Source: Lonepinella sp042485795 (GTDB lineage: Bacteria > Pseudomonadota > Gammaproteobacteria > Enterobacterales > Pasteurellaceae). From it: a DNA stretch of 64,000 nucleotides. The stretch's first letter is position 1, and every line of letters begins with the position of its first letter. Made by a program: the position numbers and the translations under genes. This document shows, piece by piece, positions 16,601-23,981 of the stretch. Under the pieces are notes generated by a model, which made no database searches, was not told the DNA's origin, and saw only the letters and a list, made by a program, of their open reading frames with translations. Location: assembly GCF_042485795.1 (NCBI RefSeq), contig NZ_CP169368.1:1426001-1490000 (forward strand), in the 5' to 3' direction.

Positions 16601-18201
16601 CTTTCCCAAGCGGCACTTCTCGGCACGTCCCCTGCAATTTTGCACACCAACTGGTAGGCTTTATCAAATTGCGATTTTGCCGCTTCGGAAATGGACATTT
16701 TATGCTCAAGCTCTAGCACTTTTTCGGTCAGAATCTCCCCTTGAGCGGCAAATTCCTGCTGATAATCGTCCACATTTTTCACGCTCAAATCCGCCAATCC
16801 GCAGAGCTGTTTGGCTTTCTCTAAGGCTTGAATGGCTTGTTGATATTGCAATGCACGGGTTTGTTGGGCATCTAATGCTTGTTGATAATCGGCAAGCTGG
16901 CTGCGAATTTGATCCACTTCGCTTTCTAATTGCTCAAATTGGGTTTGGCTTTCTTCTAGCTGTTCTTGGCTCGTTTCCACCACCATTTTTTGTTCTTCAA
17001 GACGTTCCGTTAAGCCACCAATATCATCTTGATAACGCTCAATTTTTTCTTGATGACGTAACGCATTGAGCACCAAATTTAAATGATCCGCCGCACTTTG
17101 ATGATCCACTTCCAGTACTTTTTCGCTTTCAGCCAATTCCTGAGCTTCACGGCTTAAATCAATCAAACGATGTTGCGACAACGCCTGTTCCGACTTGGCT
17201 TGATACCACTCACGGCGGAACTTCAAGGCATTTTCAATATTGCCCTGACGCTCATTGGCGTTACGCATATAATCCGATGCCACATAATTGGTGGTTTCGG
17301 TAATCAAATGCTTAAATAAATCCCGATCCGCTTGGGTCAGCTTAATGGCTTCCAAGGTCATACGGTTTTCCCGCAACGCCGATTCCATATCTTGGAACGC
17401 CTTGCGAACGCCGAGATTTTCAGGCAATAAATAATCACGCAAGGATTTGGTGATGGCACTGGAAATCCCCCCATACAGGGACGCTTCAATCAGTTTATAG
17501 AATTTGGCACGGTCGCTGGATGAACGCAGACGTTTGGGAATAATCCCCAAATCAAACATCATTGCGTGATAATCAGCGATGGAGTGATATTGCTTGAATT
17601 GTCCGCCAATATCGTCAATCTTGTCTTTAAGTTCGTTTAAATTCAACACTTTGGCTTGGCGATCATTGACCACTTCGGTGAAAATGGACGTTGGATTAAC
17701 GGATAATTCTACCCCTTGCAAACTAAAGGTTTTAATATCCACTTTCTTATCACGCCCTGCAATTTGTTGCAATCTTGCCCCTACCAAGGTGCGTTGATGA
17801 CGTGAATTAATGGTATCCAACACCGCATAACACACCCCTGGGCGAAGTTTGCCGTGCAATCCTTTATCACGGGATCCGCCACTTGCCCCTGCTTCGGTGG
17901 TATTGCGGAAATGCAACAAGGTCAAATCAGGAATCAACGCGGTGACAAAGCCTGCCATTGTGGTGGATTTCCCTGCTCCGTTACCCCCCGACAGCGTGGT
18001 CACCAGTTCATCTAAATCAAAGGTGCGAGCAAAAAAACCGTTCCAGTTAATCAGCGTGAGCGAGCGGAACTTGCCCCGTTCTACTCCTGCTTGCGGTTGA
18101 AATGGCGAAACGGCGGTGAAAATTTCTTCTGTTTCTTCTTGGCTTTCTTCCACGATTTCTTGTTGGGTTAAATCATCTTGTTCTAATTCAAACTCTGCCA
18201 T
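13684..18201 (-). CDS. mukB: chromosome partition protein MukB
   Basis: SMC-like condensin subunit. 1505 residues against 1486 in E. coli. The Walker A motif GGNGAGKST lies at about 72-80, long coiled coils flank the hinge (around ERFGGVLLSELYDDV), and the C-terminal head has signature LSTGEAIGTG and Walker B LLFLDEAARLDGKS. Before the ERGKFRSLTL segment where E. coli MukB begins there are about 40 extra Glu/Gln-rich residues, a feature that agrees with other Pasteurellaceae MukB lengths. Its start codon shares one base with the mukE stop (TAATG). Two perfect matS matches lie inside the gene. Confidence 0.97.
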   Translation of the reverse strand: MAEFELEQDDLTQQEIVEESQEETEEIFTAVSPFQPQAGVERGKFRSLTLINWNGFFARTFDLDELVTTLSGGNGAGKSTTMAGFVTALIPDLTLLHFRNTTEAGASGGSRDKGLHGKLRPGVCYAVLDTINSRHQRTLVGARLQQIAGRDKKVDIKTFSLQGVELSVNPTSIFTEVVNDRQAKVLNLNELKDKIDDIGGQFKQYHSIADYHAMMFDLGIIPKRLRSSSDRAKFYKLIEASLYGGISSAITKSLRDYLLPENLGVRKAFQDMESALRENRMTLEAIKLTQADRDLFKHLITETTNYVASDYMRNANERQGNIENALKFRREWYQAKSEQALSQHRLIDLSREAQELAESEKVLEVDHQSAADHLNLVLNALRHQEKIERYQDDIGGLTERLEEQKMVVETSQEQLEESQTQFEQLESEVDQIRSQLADYQQALDAQQTRALQYQQAIQALEKAKQLCGLADLSVKNVDDYQQEFAAQGEILTEKVLELEHKMSISEAAKSQFDKAYQLVCKIAGDVPRSAAWESAKELLREYPTQKLNATQTPQLRAKLHELEQRFAQQQSAMRLLKEFNQRANMQLETADELEEFYSEQEALIDDLGTELSEQVENRSTLRQKREQLNQAYNEHSQKAPAWLLAKAELERLTEQSGEQFGDSQDVMNYMQSLLVKEREFTLQRDELAQKRQQLETQISRLSQPDGSEDARLNVLAERFGGVLLSELYDDVPIEDAPYFSALYGPARHAIVVRDLAQVKAQLANVDDCPDDLYLIEGDPSAFDDSVLSANELEHGVVVQVSDREVRYSKFPEIPLFGRAAREKHLAELEIERDNVTEKYAEVAFDVQKCQRLHQQFSQFVGLHLALAFLPNPEESLRAINAERNEIERELTALSTGEQQARLKLDQAKEKMQLLNRIIPQLAVIADESLQDRIEECREQLDNLEQDELFIRNHGVTLSQLEPIANSLQSDPENYARLKDDLAQAVAMQKQVQQKIFALADVVQRKAHFAYDDAIQTESNSLNEQLRLKLEQTQARREQSREQLRQKQAQFAQYNQVMIQLQSAYNSKNDLLKELLTEVNELGVRADQGAEDRARVRKDELYQQLSTNRQRRSYVEKQLTLIESDAENLTHRIRKAERDYKQQREIVVAAKASWCVVLRLSRNSDVEKRLHRRELAYLSADDLRSMSDKALGALRQAVADNEYLRDSLRLSEDNRKPENKVRFFIAVYQHLRERIRQDIIKTDDPIDAIEQMEIELNRLTDELTGREQKLAISSESVANIMRKTIQREQNRIRQLNQGLQNISFGQVKSVRLVVNIRDTHAMLLDALSGEQQEYQDLFSDNRITFSEAMAKLYQRINPHIDMGNRTTQTIGEELLDYRNYLDLEVEVFRGADGWLRAESGALSTGEAIGTGMSILLMVVQSWEEESRRIRGKDIVPCRLLFLDEAARLDGKSISTLFELCERLDMQLLIAAPENISPEKGTTYKLVRKISGNQEQVHVVGLRGFGQ
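15327..15339. promoter_or_regulatory. matS: matS site inside mukB, perfect match
   Basis: GTGACAATGTCAC fits GTGACRNYGTCAC. It lies within coding sequence, which is common for matS. Confidence 0.7.
15695..15707. promoter_or_regulatory. matS: matS site inside mukB, perfect match
   Basis: GTGACATTGTCAC, identical to the site beside dif and only 356 bases from the other mukB site. Confidence 0.7.
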
Positions 18202-18944
18202 TATTCCGTCCCTTCTTCATTCTCATCTTGGCTATCATCAAAATCTTCGTCATTTTCCACCGCAGTTTCTTGATTGAACGCCACTTTTTCCGCTTGCAAC
18301 GATTGCGGAGTTGCTGCTTCACCGTCCCGAATCAAGCGTAATTGGGCTTCCAACGGATCATCCCCCGACCGCACTTCCGCCCCAAAACGGAACACCGATT
18401 CGGAAATGGTAAACTTACCGCTATTCTGCTCGCCCACCGTATGCAACATTCCCAAACGGCGTAACCGCCCAATGGCTGCTCGCACTTTTTCCGCCAGCTT
18501 TTGTTTATCCAAATCCGACCCACTGGCACGCAAATTAATCGCTTTCAACAATTTCGCTTCATCCGCCAAATTGAGCAACTCATCATACACTTCTTGCACC
18601 GAAAAAATCCCCTGTTGAGCCAGCCGTTCAGGGCTTAAATACAGATAACAAAGCACTTTCCCCACTAACATTTCCAGCTCCGACAACACGGAACGTGAAA
18701 TCAACGTCGTGGCTTTCGGACGCAAATAGAAAAACCCTTCGGGGGCGCGAATCAGCTCCACATTATAACGGCGATAAAAACTGTCTAATTCTGCCTGAAA
18801 ATCGCCTAAAAACGCATAATTATCTAAATACTCTTGCCCAATATGCCGCCCCGCCCGCAACTGGCTATCCACCGCAGGAAACAACGGATTGGCAATGGCG
18901 GCTGCAAGTTTGGTTGAAATCACGTCTTCTAATTTTTCTGTCAT
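18201..18944 (-). CDS. mukE: chromosome partition protein MukE
   Basis: Winged-helix (kite) subunit of the MukBEF condensin; binds the MukF middle region. The start at 18944 (MTEK) was chosen because the protein then aligns from its first residues with E. coli MukE (KLA-AIANPLFPA) and GGAAAAAG precedes it. This gives about 247 residues. An upstream in-frame ATG at 18980 forms a TAATG overlap with the restriction endonuclease stop and would add 12 unrelated residues. Conserved NVELIRAPEGFFYLRP is present. The C-terminus is acidic. It is separated from mukF by two foreign genes. Confidence 0.95.
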   Translation of the reverse strand: MTEKLEDVISTKLAAAIANPLFPAVDSQLRAGRHIGQEYLDNYAFLGDFQAELDSFYRRYNVELIRAPEGFFYLRPKATTLISRSVLSELEMLVGKVLCYLYLSPERLAQQGIFSVQEVYDELLNLADEAKLLKAINLRASGSDLDKQKLAEKVRAAIGRLRRLGMLHTVGEQNSGKFTISESVFRFGAEVRSGDDPLEAQLRLIRDGEAATPQSLQAEKVAFNQETAVENDEDFDDSQDENEEGTE

Positions 18945-18979
18945 ATTCTTTTTCCAATCAAAATCTATTTGAAATAACA

Positions 18980-20134
18980 TTATTCATTAAAATCATCAAT
19001 ATAATTAAACTCAAGTTTACTTTGAATAATAATTTCTTCCATAATTGATGATAATTTATTCATATTTACCATTTCTTCAAACGCTTTTACCAGCATTGGA
19101 ACATTGATAATTTCTTCTATCGCATCCATATAAGATGCTACAATCGCTTCTATTTTATATTTAATACTAGCTTGTTCTTGAATTAAGCTTTTTATTTGCT
19201 CTGGTGAATTATTGGATTTCACCACAAAAGTAATTGGAAACCGTTGTACTTTTTCTATGTCTAGAAAATATTTATTTACATCTATAGTTTCCGTTACTTG
19301 AAAAAATCTTCCTAGAGGTTTCATAACAAAATCAATTCCACCATCATTCGCATTGGTTCGCCCAGTTTTATATAAGCTCAATTTTTCTTCTAATATATCT
19401 TCTCTCGTATAGCCAATCCAAATGGACTGTTCTGAATATTTAGATTTCAAAACGGCGTAACTGACTATTTCAAAAATTCTTGCATCAGCACTAGGATCTA
19501 ATTGTGCTTTAATAAATGCGACTGCTTTTGTAGGTTCTTTTGTACTTAATTCATTAATTCTTTGACAAGTTTGGATAAATTCATCAAAGGCTTTCGTTTT
19601 TTCTGCTACATATTGCTCTATTATTTGAATAATAACCTTTGCTAAATTATAAACAACAGGCTTTCCTTGGTGATCAATTAATGTGATTTTTATCAAATCT
19701 TCTTGTAGCCAATATCTTTGCTTTTGAAGATCTCGCACAATAGGAACGATATTTAGTGTTGGGAAATATTTTCTGAATTCATCATTCAATCTATTATTTA
19801 ACGCATGATTTTGTAATTTCTGCCCAAAAGGTAACTCCCTTAATCTTTTCAGCAAATCTGTAAATTTAGCACCTTCATATTTGGCATAATGAGTATCATT
19901 TTCTAAATATCCTTTATTAATATAATCTTCTATCAAAACATAAAGGGCATAATGATTCGCAAAAGATCCTCTTGATTTTGAGCCTTTATTTGCTGATCTT
20001 GTTTTTATATTTAAATATTGAATAATATGGCTTTCTTTATATATTTGTGTTGCATTTTCACCAAATTCATTCTCAAGGATCGAAAGTATCTGAGATGAAA
20101 AAGAATGTTCAGTTAAAATAGGTTTCTTTGACAT
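18980..20134 (-). CDS. putative type II restriction endonuclease
   Basis: 384 residues. The position directly after an adenine methylase, with a 22-base overlap, marks it as the cognate endonuclease. A PD-(D/E)XK-like core is suggested by a Glu helix (IFEIVSYAVL) and by GGIDFVMKPLG-RFFQVTE, where GGID supplies the Asp and QVTE stands in the place of ExK. It is visibly more AT-rich than the muk genes, in line with acquisition by transfer. AGAGG precedes the start. If partnered with an ATGCAT methylase, it should cut ATGCAT. I infer the function from context plus motif; I did not recognise a named enzyme. Confidence 0.75.
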   Translation of the reverse strand: MSKKPILTEHSFSSQILSILENEFGENATQIYKESHIIQYLNIKTRSANKGSKSRGSFANHYALYVLIEDYINKGYLENDTHYAKYEGAKFTDLLKRLRELPFGQKLQNHALNNRLNDEFRKYFPTLNIVPIVRDLQKQRYWLQEDLIKITLIDHQGKPVVYNLAKVIIQIIEQYVAEKTKAFDEFIQTCQRINELSTKEPTKAVAFIKAQLDPSADARIFEIVSYAVLKSKYSEQSIWIGYTREDILEEKLSLYKTGRTNANDGGIDFVMKPLGRFFQVTETIDVNKYFLDIEKVQRFPITFVVKSNNSPEQIKSLIQEQASIKYKIEAIVASYMDAIEEIINVPMLVKAFEEMVNMNKLSSIMEEIIIQSKLEFNYIDDFNE

Positions 20135-20979
20135 ATTGCCTCTGACGATGTAAGTCTATTATTCTTTTGCTTTAATTGCTTATCCAGTTTAGAAAGTGTT
20201 TCTCCGTTATATTCTGTAGCAATTCCTAATCTTCTCAAACCAATTTTCACATATTCTTCTTGAAATTCAATACTAATGCTTCTTCTACCTAAACGTTGAG
20301 CTACTGCACTGGTAGAAAATGTACCACCAAAGGGATCTAAGATTAAATCCCCCTTATTTGAACTGGCTTTAATAATACGTTCTAGCAATACTTCTGGCTT
20401 TTGACTAGGGTGAACTTCATATTCTTCCATTCGGTATCTTACTCTAGGAAAATACCAAGTATTGCCAGGGACTTTAGTTGTTTTATAAGGCGTTGGCACT
20501 GGTTTTCTATAATCAATCAATTTTCTTTGAGCACCAGTTTTAGCTTCTACTTCAATATCTTCTGAATTAAACGTATAATTTTGAGGGTTTTTCACCGCAA
20601 ATAATATAGGTTCATATAAAGATCCAAAATATTTTTTTGCTTGAACCCCCGAACTATCGTAATGCCAAACAATTCGAGAAAGAATTGTCATGTGTTCACG
20701 AAGCCATAAATCAATATAAGGCATAGATTGAGTACTCGTCATTACATACAAGGAACCACTATCTTTTAATTTTTTAATACATAATTCAAGCCATTGATAA
20801 CACCAATCAATATATTCCTTTTCTGTCTTCCAAGAATCTCTAAATTGACTAAATTTTTTTCCAATATTATAAGGTGGATCGGCAAAAATAAGATCAATGG
20901 AATTATCCTCTATTTCTGATAAAGCATTTAAGCAATCATCAAAATAAATCTTTGTTAATGTGTTTTCAAAAACTTTCAT
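20113..20979 (-). CDS. DNA adenine-N6 methyltransferase, YhdJ/M.EcoKII-like
   Basis: About 288 residues from the ATG at 20979 (a GTG four codons earlier is less likely). Motif IV DPPY (in LIFADPPYNIGK) is near the N-terminus and motif I (LDPFGGTFSTS) near the C-terminus, the beta-class order. Similarity to E. coli YhdJ, which methylates ATGCAT, is extensive across the whole protein: SRIVWHYDSSGVQAKK, GAQRKLIDYRK, KVPGNTW-FPRVRY and HPSQKPE. The specificity ATGCAT is therefore likely but inferred. In E. coli this enzyme is an orphan; here it has a partner endonuclease. Confidence 0.9.
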   Translation of the reverse strand: MKVFENTLTKIYFDDCLNALSEIEDNSIDLIFADPPYNIGKKFSQFRDSWKTEKEYIDWCYQWLELCIKKLKDSGSLYVMTSTQSMPYIDLWLREHMTILSRIVWHYDSSGVQAKKYFGSLYEPILFAVKNPQNYTFNSEDIEVEAKTGAQRKLIDYRKPVPTPYKTTKVPGNTWYFPRVRYRMEEYEVHPSQKPEVLLERIIKASSNKGDLILDPFGGTFSTSAVAQRLGRRSISIEFQEEYVKIGLRRLGIATEYNGETLSKLDKQLKQKNNRLTSSEAICQRNLF

Positions 20980-21004
20980 AAAATAAAACACCTAAATCAT
21001 GATA

Positions 21005-22339
21005 TTAACGATACTCATCAATCACATTCGCTTGCACTTCTGCACCAGCGTTATTAATCGGTTGCCACGGGGAATAAATGCCCGAGAGATCTTGACTGGC
21101 TAAACCTAATCGCACCGCTTGATCCACGATAATGCGAGCCACGTCAAAATGGCGAGAAAGCGGATAATGTTCAAGCTGTTGTTTTAACACAAGGCTTAAA
21201 TCAATCGGTTGATTGTGTTCACGTTGGGCGATGAGCAAGGCTTGCATCGTTTCTACAATTTGATCGTGCAAGTCGGAAAGCTGTTCATACTGCAATTCAT
21301 CAGGCAATTCGCCCAAGGCATCTTCATCTCGCAACAGTAATTCTTCATCACGCAAATCAATCAAGCGTTCCGCTTGAGCCGTCCACAAATACCACGGTGC
21401 ATCAAAATAATGATGAATAGAATTTCGCAACCGTTGGCTAAACACCCGATTTTTATCCATATCAATGGCGGTACGAATAAATTTATGTACGTGGCGGTCG
21501 TAGCCGATCCACAAGTCAATGGCTTGCTGTCCCCAGCTGATAATACGGTCAAGTTTGGCTTGTAAATCCACAATCAACTGGTCAATAAAATACAGGTTAT
21601 CATTGCCGATAATGCAGTCTTGAATCCGCAATAATTGGGCTTGTAGCTTGTCGCCAGCCGCATTTAAGGTATCTTGCAATTCTCGCAAATTGCCCGATGT
21701 TTCATCTAACAACCGTTCACAGCTGGCAATAGCTGCTTGCCAATCTTTGCTTAACAGATCGGCGATTTCTTGCTTAATGCCCTGCTGATTTTCGTCCATA
21801 ATGCGTTGTGATAAATCAATGCTATCAAAAATCTCCGCCACGGAATATTTAAGCGGTGCAAACACATTTCGCCGCCAAAAATACGCATCTTCGTTTTTCC
21901 GCACACCTTCTTCCGCTGATTCCGAAGCACGCTGAATTTCATCTGCCACAATAGCAAGCTGCACGGATAATCTAAGGGCAGAAAATTCACGTTGACGAAT
22001 ATAATAATCAGACACGCCCACACCCAACGGGGTCAAGCGGTAAATGGAAAGCCCTTCGGTGAACTCGCTACTAAAACGGTTTAAAAACCGCTGTTTCACC
22101 AAGTCATTAATGGCATTGTTGGCTCGGGTGACGACACTCTCGGAATACTCAAATTCAGATGACACTTGGCGGAAAATATCCACCAGATCAGATTCTTGCA
22201 TCTCGCCGTCAAAACGTTCGTTATTATAAAGTGCAATGGCAAGTAAAAACGCTAGCCGTTCGGTGTTGAGCGACAGCGAAAACTCTCGCTCTCTCGCCCA
22301 CGACACCAGTTCAGGGATAGTTTGTGATGTTTCAGACAT
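21005..22339 (-). CDS. mukF: chromosome partition protein MukF (kleisin)
   Basis: Kleisin subunit that bridges MukB heads and binds MukE. 444 residues against 440 in E. coli. An N-terminal winged helix (TIPELVSWAREREFSLSL onwards), a central helical and coiled region, and a C-terminal winged helix that binds the MukB cap are expected, and no gap is evident. It begins the muk transcript. In relatives mukE follows directly; here the methylase and endonuclease genes intervene, so mukE and mukB may depend on readthrough or an internal promoter. Confidence 0.96.
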   Translation of the reverse strand: MSETSQTIPELVSWAREREFSLSLNTERLAFLLAIALYNNERFDGEMQESDLVDIFRQVSSEFEYSESVVTRANNAINDLVKQRFLNRFSSEFTEGLSIYRLTPLGVGVSDYYIRQREFSALRLSVQLAIVADEIQRASESAEEGVRKNEDAYFWRRNVFAPLKYSVAEIFDSIDLSQRIMDENQQGIKQEIADLLSKDWQAAIASCERLLDETSGNLRELQDTLNAAGDKLQAQLLRIQDCIIGNDNLYFIDQLIVDLQAKLDRIISWGQQAIDLWIGYDRHVHKFIRTAIDMDKNRVFSQRLRNSIHHYFDAPWYLWTAQAERLIDLRDEELLLRDEDALGELPDELQYEQLSDLHDQIVETMQALLIAQREHNQPIDLSLVLKQQLEHYPLSRHFDVARIIVDQAVRLGLASQDLSGIYSPWQPINNAGAEVQANVIDEYR

Positions 22340-22430
22340 TAAAATTTCTCACAACCTTTGAAAATAGACATAATTGGGAAAGATTATACAGGATCTTTGT
22401 TGATATTGTAAGTTCTTGATCGTCACAAAA

Positions 22431-22439
22431 AAGTGCGGT
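22431..22439 (+). repeat. DNA uptake signal sequence in mukF-ttcA gap
   Basis: AAGTGCGGT, a single uptake signal in the divergent 176-base mukF-ttcA region, which must also hold promoters for both. Confidence 0.8.
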
Positions 22440-22515
22440 AAAAATTTTAATTTTTTATTGAATTTTTTCGCCTACCCTTTACTATACGCAAATCAAATTT
22501 TAATGGATAGCACCA

Positions 22516-23433
22516 ATGACAACCGAACAAGACAAAAAACACACCTACAACCTAAATAAACTACAAAAACGCTTACGCCGTAATGTGGGCAATGCCATTG
22601 CGGATTTTAATATGATTGAAGACGGCGACAAAGTGATGGTTTGCCTGTCGGGCGGGAAAGATAGTTATACGCTGTTGGATATTTTACTCAATTTAAGACT
22701 GAACGCCCCGATTCATTTTGATATTGTGGCAGTGAATTTAGACCAAAAGCAACCAGGATTCCCTGAGCATATTTTGCCTGAATATCTCGCCAGCATTGGT
22801 GTAGATTACAAAATTGTGGAAGAAAATACTTACGGCATTGTGAAAGAAAAAATCCCTGAAGGCAAAACCACTTGCTCACTCTGTTCTCGCCTACGTCGTG
22901 GAATTTTATACCGCACTGCCACGGAACTTGGGGCAACCAAAATTGCCTTGGGGCATCACCGTGATGATATGTTGGCGACCTTGTTTTTGAATATGTTTTA
23001 TGGCGGAAAACTCAAATCAATGCCACCGAAACTCATCAGCGATGACGGTAAACAAATTGTGATTCGTCCGTTGGCGTATTGTAAAGAAAAAGACATTGAA
23101 AAATACGCCATTGCAAAACAATTCCCGATTATCCCGTGCAACCTTTGCGGTTCACAACCGAATTTGCAACGTCAAGTGGTGAAAGAGATGTTGAACACTT
23201 GGGATCGTCAATACCCTGGGCGATTGGAAACGATGTTTAGTGCGATGCAAGATATTGTGCCGTCCCATTTGTGTGATCCAAAACTGTTTGATTTTAAAGG
23301 GATTAAAAAAGGTGCGGTAATTGAGGGCGTTGAGGGGGATTTGGCGTTTGATCGGGAAGAGTTTTCAAATGTAGCTGTGTCGGATGAGGATTTTGAGCTA
23401 GATCGGCAGATTAATTTTAAAGAAGTGGTTTAA
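22516..23433 (+). CDS. ttcA: tRNA 2-thiocytidine synthetase TtcA
   Basis: ATP- and iron-sulfur-dependent enzyme that thiolates cytidine 32 of certain tRNAs. 305 residues against 311 in E. coli. The PP-loop SGGKDS lies at about 44-49. Two CxxC pairs are seen at Cys 120/123 (CSLC) and Cys 208/211 (CNLC), of the type that holds the [4Fe-4S] cluster. It is divergent from mukF and followed at once by a large palindromic element. Confidence 0.96.
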   Translation: MTTEQDKKHTYNLNKLQKRLRRNVGNAIADFNMIEDGDKVMVCLSGGKDSYTLLDILLNLRLNAPIHFDIVAVNLDQKQPGFPEHILPEYLASIGVDYKIVEENTYGIVKEKIPEGKTTCSLCSRLRRGILYRTATELGATKIALGHHRDDMLATLFLNMFYGGKLKSMPPKLISDDGKQIVIRPLAYCKEKDIEKYAIAKQFPIIPCNLCGSQPNLQRQVVKEMLNTWDRQYPGRLETMFSAMQDIVPSHLCDPKLFDFKGIKKGAVIEGVEGDLAFDREEFSNVAVSDEDFELDRQINFKEVV

Positions 23434-23437
23434 TTTG

Positions 23438-23976
23438 AATCGGGTTTCGCCCGATGGGCGACCGTACTTTTCTTTGCTTGTGGTAAGAACGGATTTCGCC
23501 GCTGGCGACTTACTTTTTCTTTGCTTCGCCAAAGAAAAAGTAAGCAAAAAGAAAGGCGACCCCGATTTTGCCTTGTTTCCTGAAAATGCTTAAATTTGCT
23601 TAACGGAAAAGTTGTAAACTCGCTACGCTCAAACAGTACAACTTTTCCTACAAATTTAAGCATTTTCAGGCGGCAAAGACGGGGATCCCATTTTTCATAG
23701 CGTTTTTTAATTTCATCTGAAATATTAAAATATTTTTTATTTTGTACCGCATTTGCATTACGCTCGATCAAATTGGGGTCCCCGTCTGAGCCGCCTTGGC
23801 GACTTGAAATTTTTAGGTAAAATCGCCTTGTTTGAGCGTAGCGAGTTGCGATTTTGCCGTTAAGAAAATTTCAACCAAGCCAAGAAAAGCGGTGAAGTCG
23901 GGGTGTGCTTTTCTTTGCCTACTTTCTTTTGCACAAGCAAAAGAAAGTAGGGTCGCCCATCGGGCGAAACCCGATT
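23438..23976. repeat. 539-bp composite palindromic element
   Basis: The ends are inverted copies starting AATCGGGTTTCGCCCGATGG (23438 onwards, and the reverse at the right end). Nested inside are a 15-bp hairpin (CTTACTTTTTCTTTG with its complement, about 23510-23545), a second with 20-bp arms CCTGAAAATGCTTAAATTTG (about 23578-23669) plus 12-bp inner arms, and a third around GGTAAAATCGC/GCGATTTTGCC (about 23814-23862). Loops two and three carry the same 17 bases, TTTGAGCGTAGCGAGTT, in opposite orientation. Short open frames within it are shadows of the repeat. It fills the ttcA-sppA gap. Confidence 0.8.
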
Positions 23977-23981
23977 TAGAT

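Noticed and set aside
14427..17069. Several 60-130 codon frames within mukB on both strands
   Set aside because: Shadows of a clear mukB gene without independent support.
22341..22515. Riboswitch or small RNA between mukF and ttcA
   Set aside because: No stable fold or known motif beyond one uptake signal.
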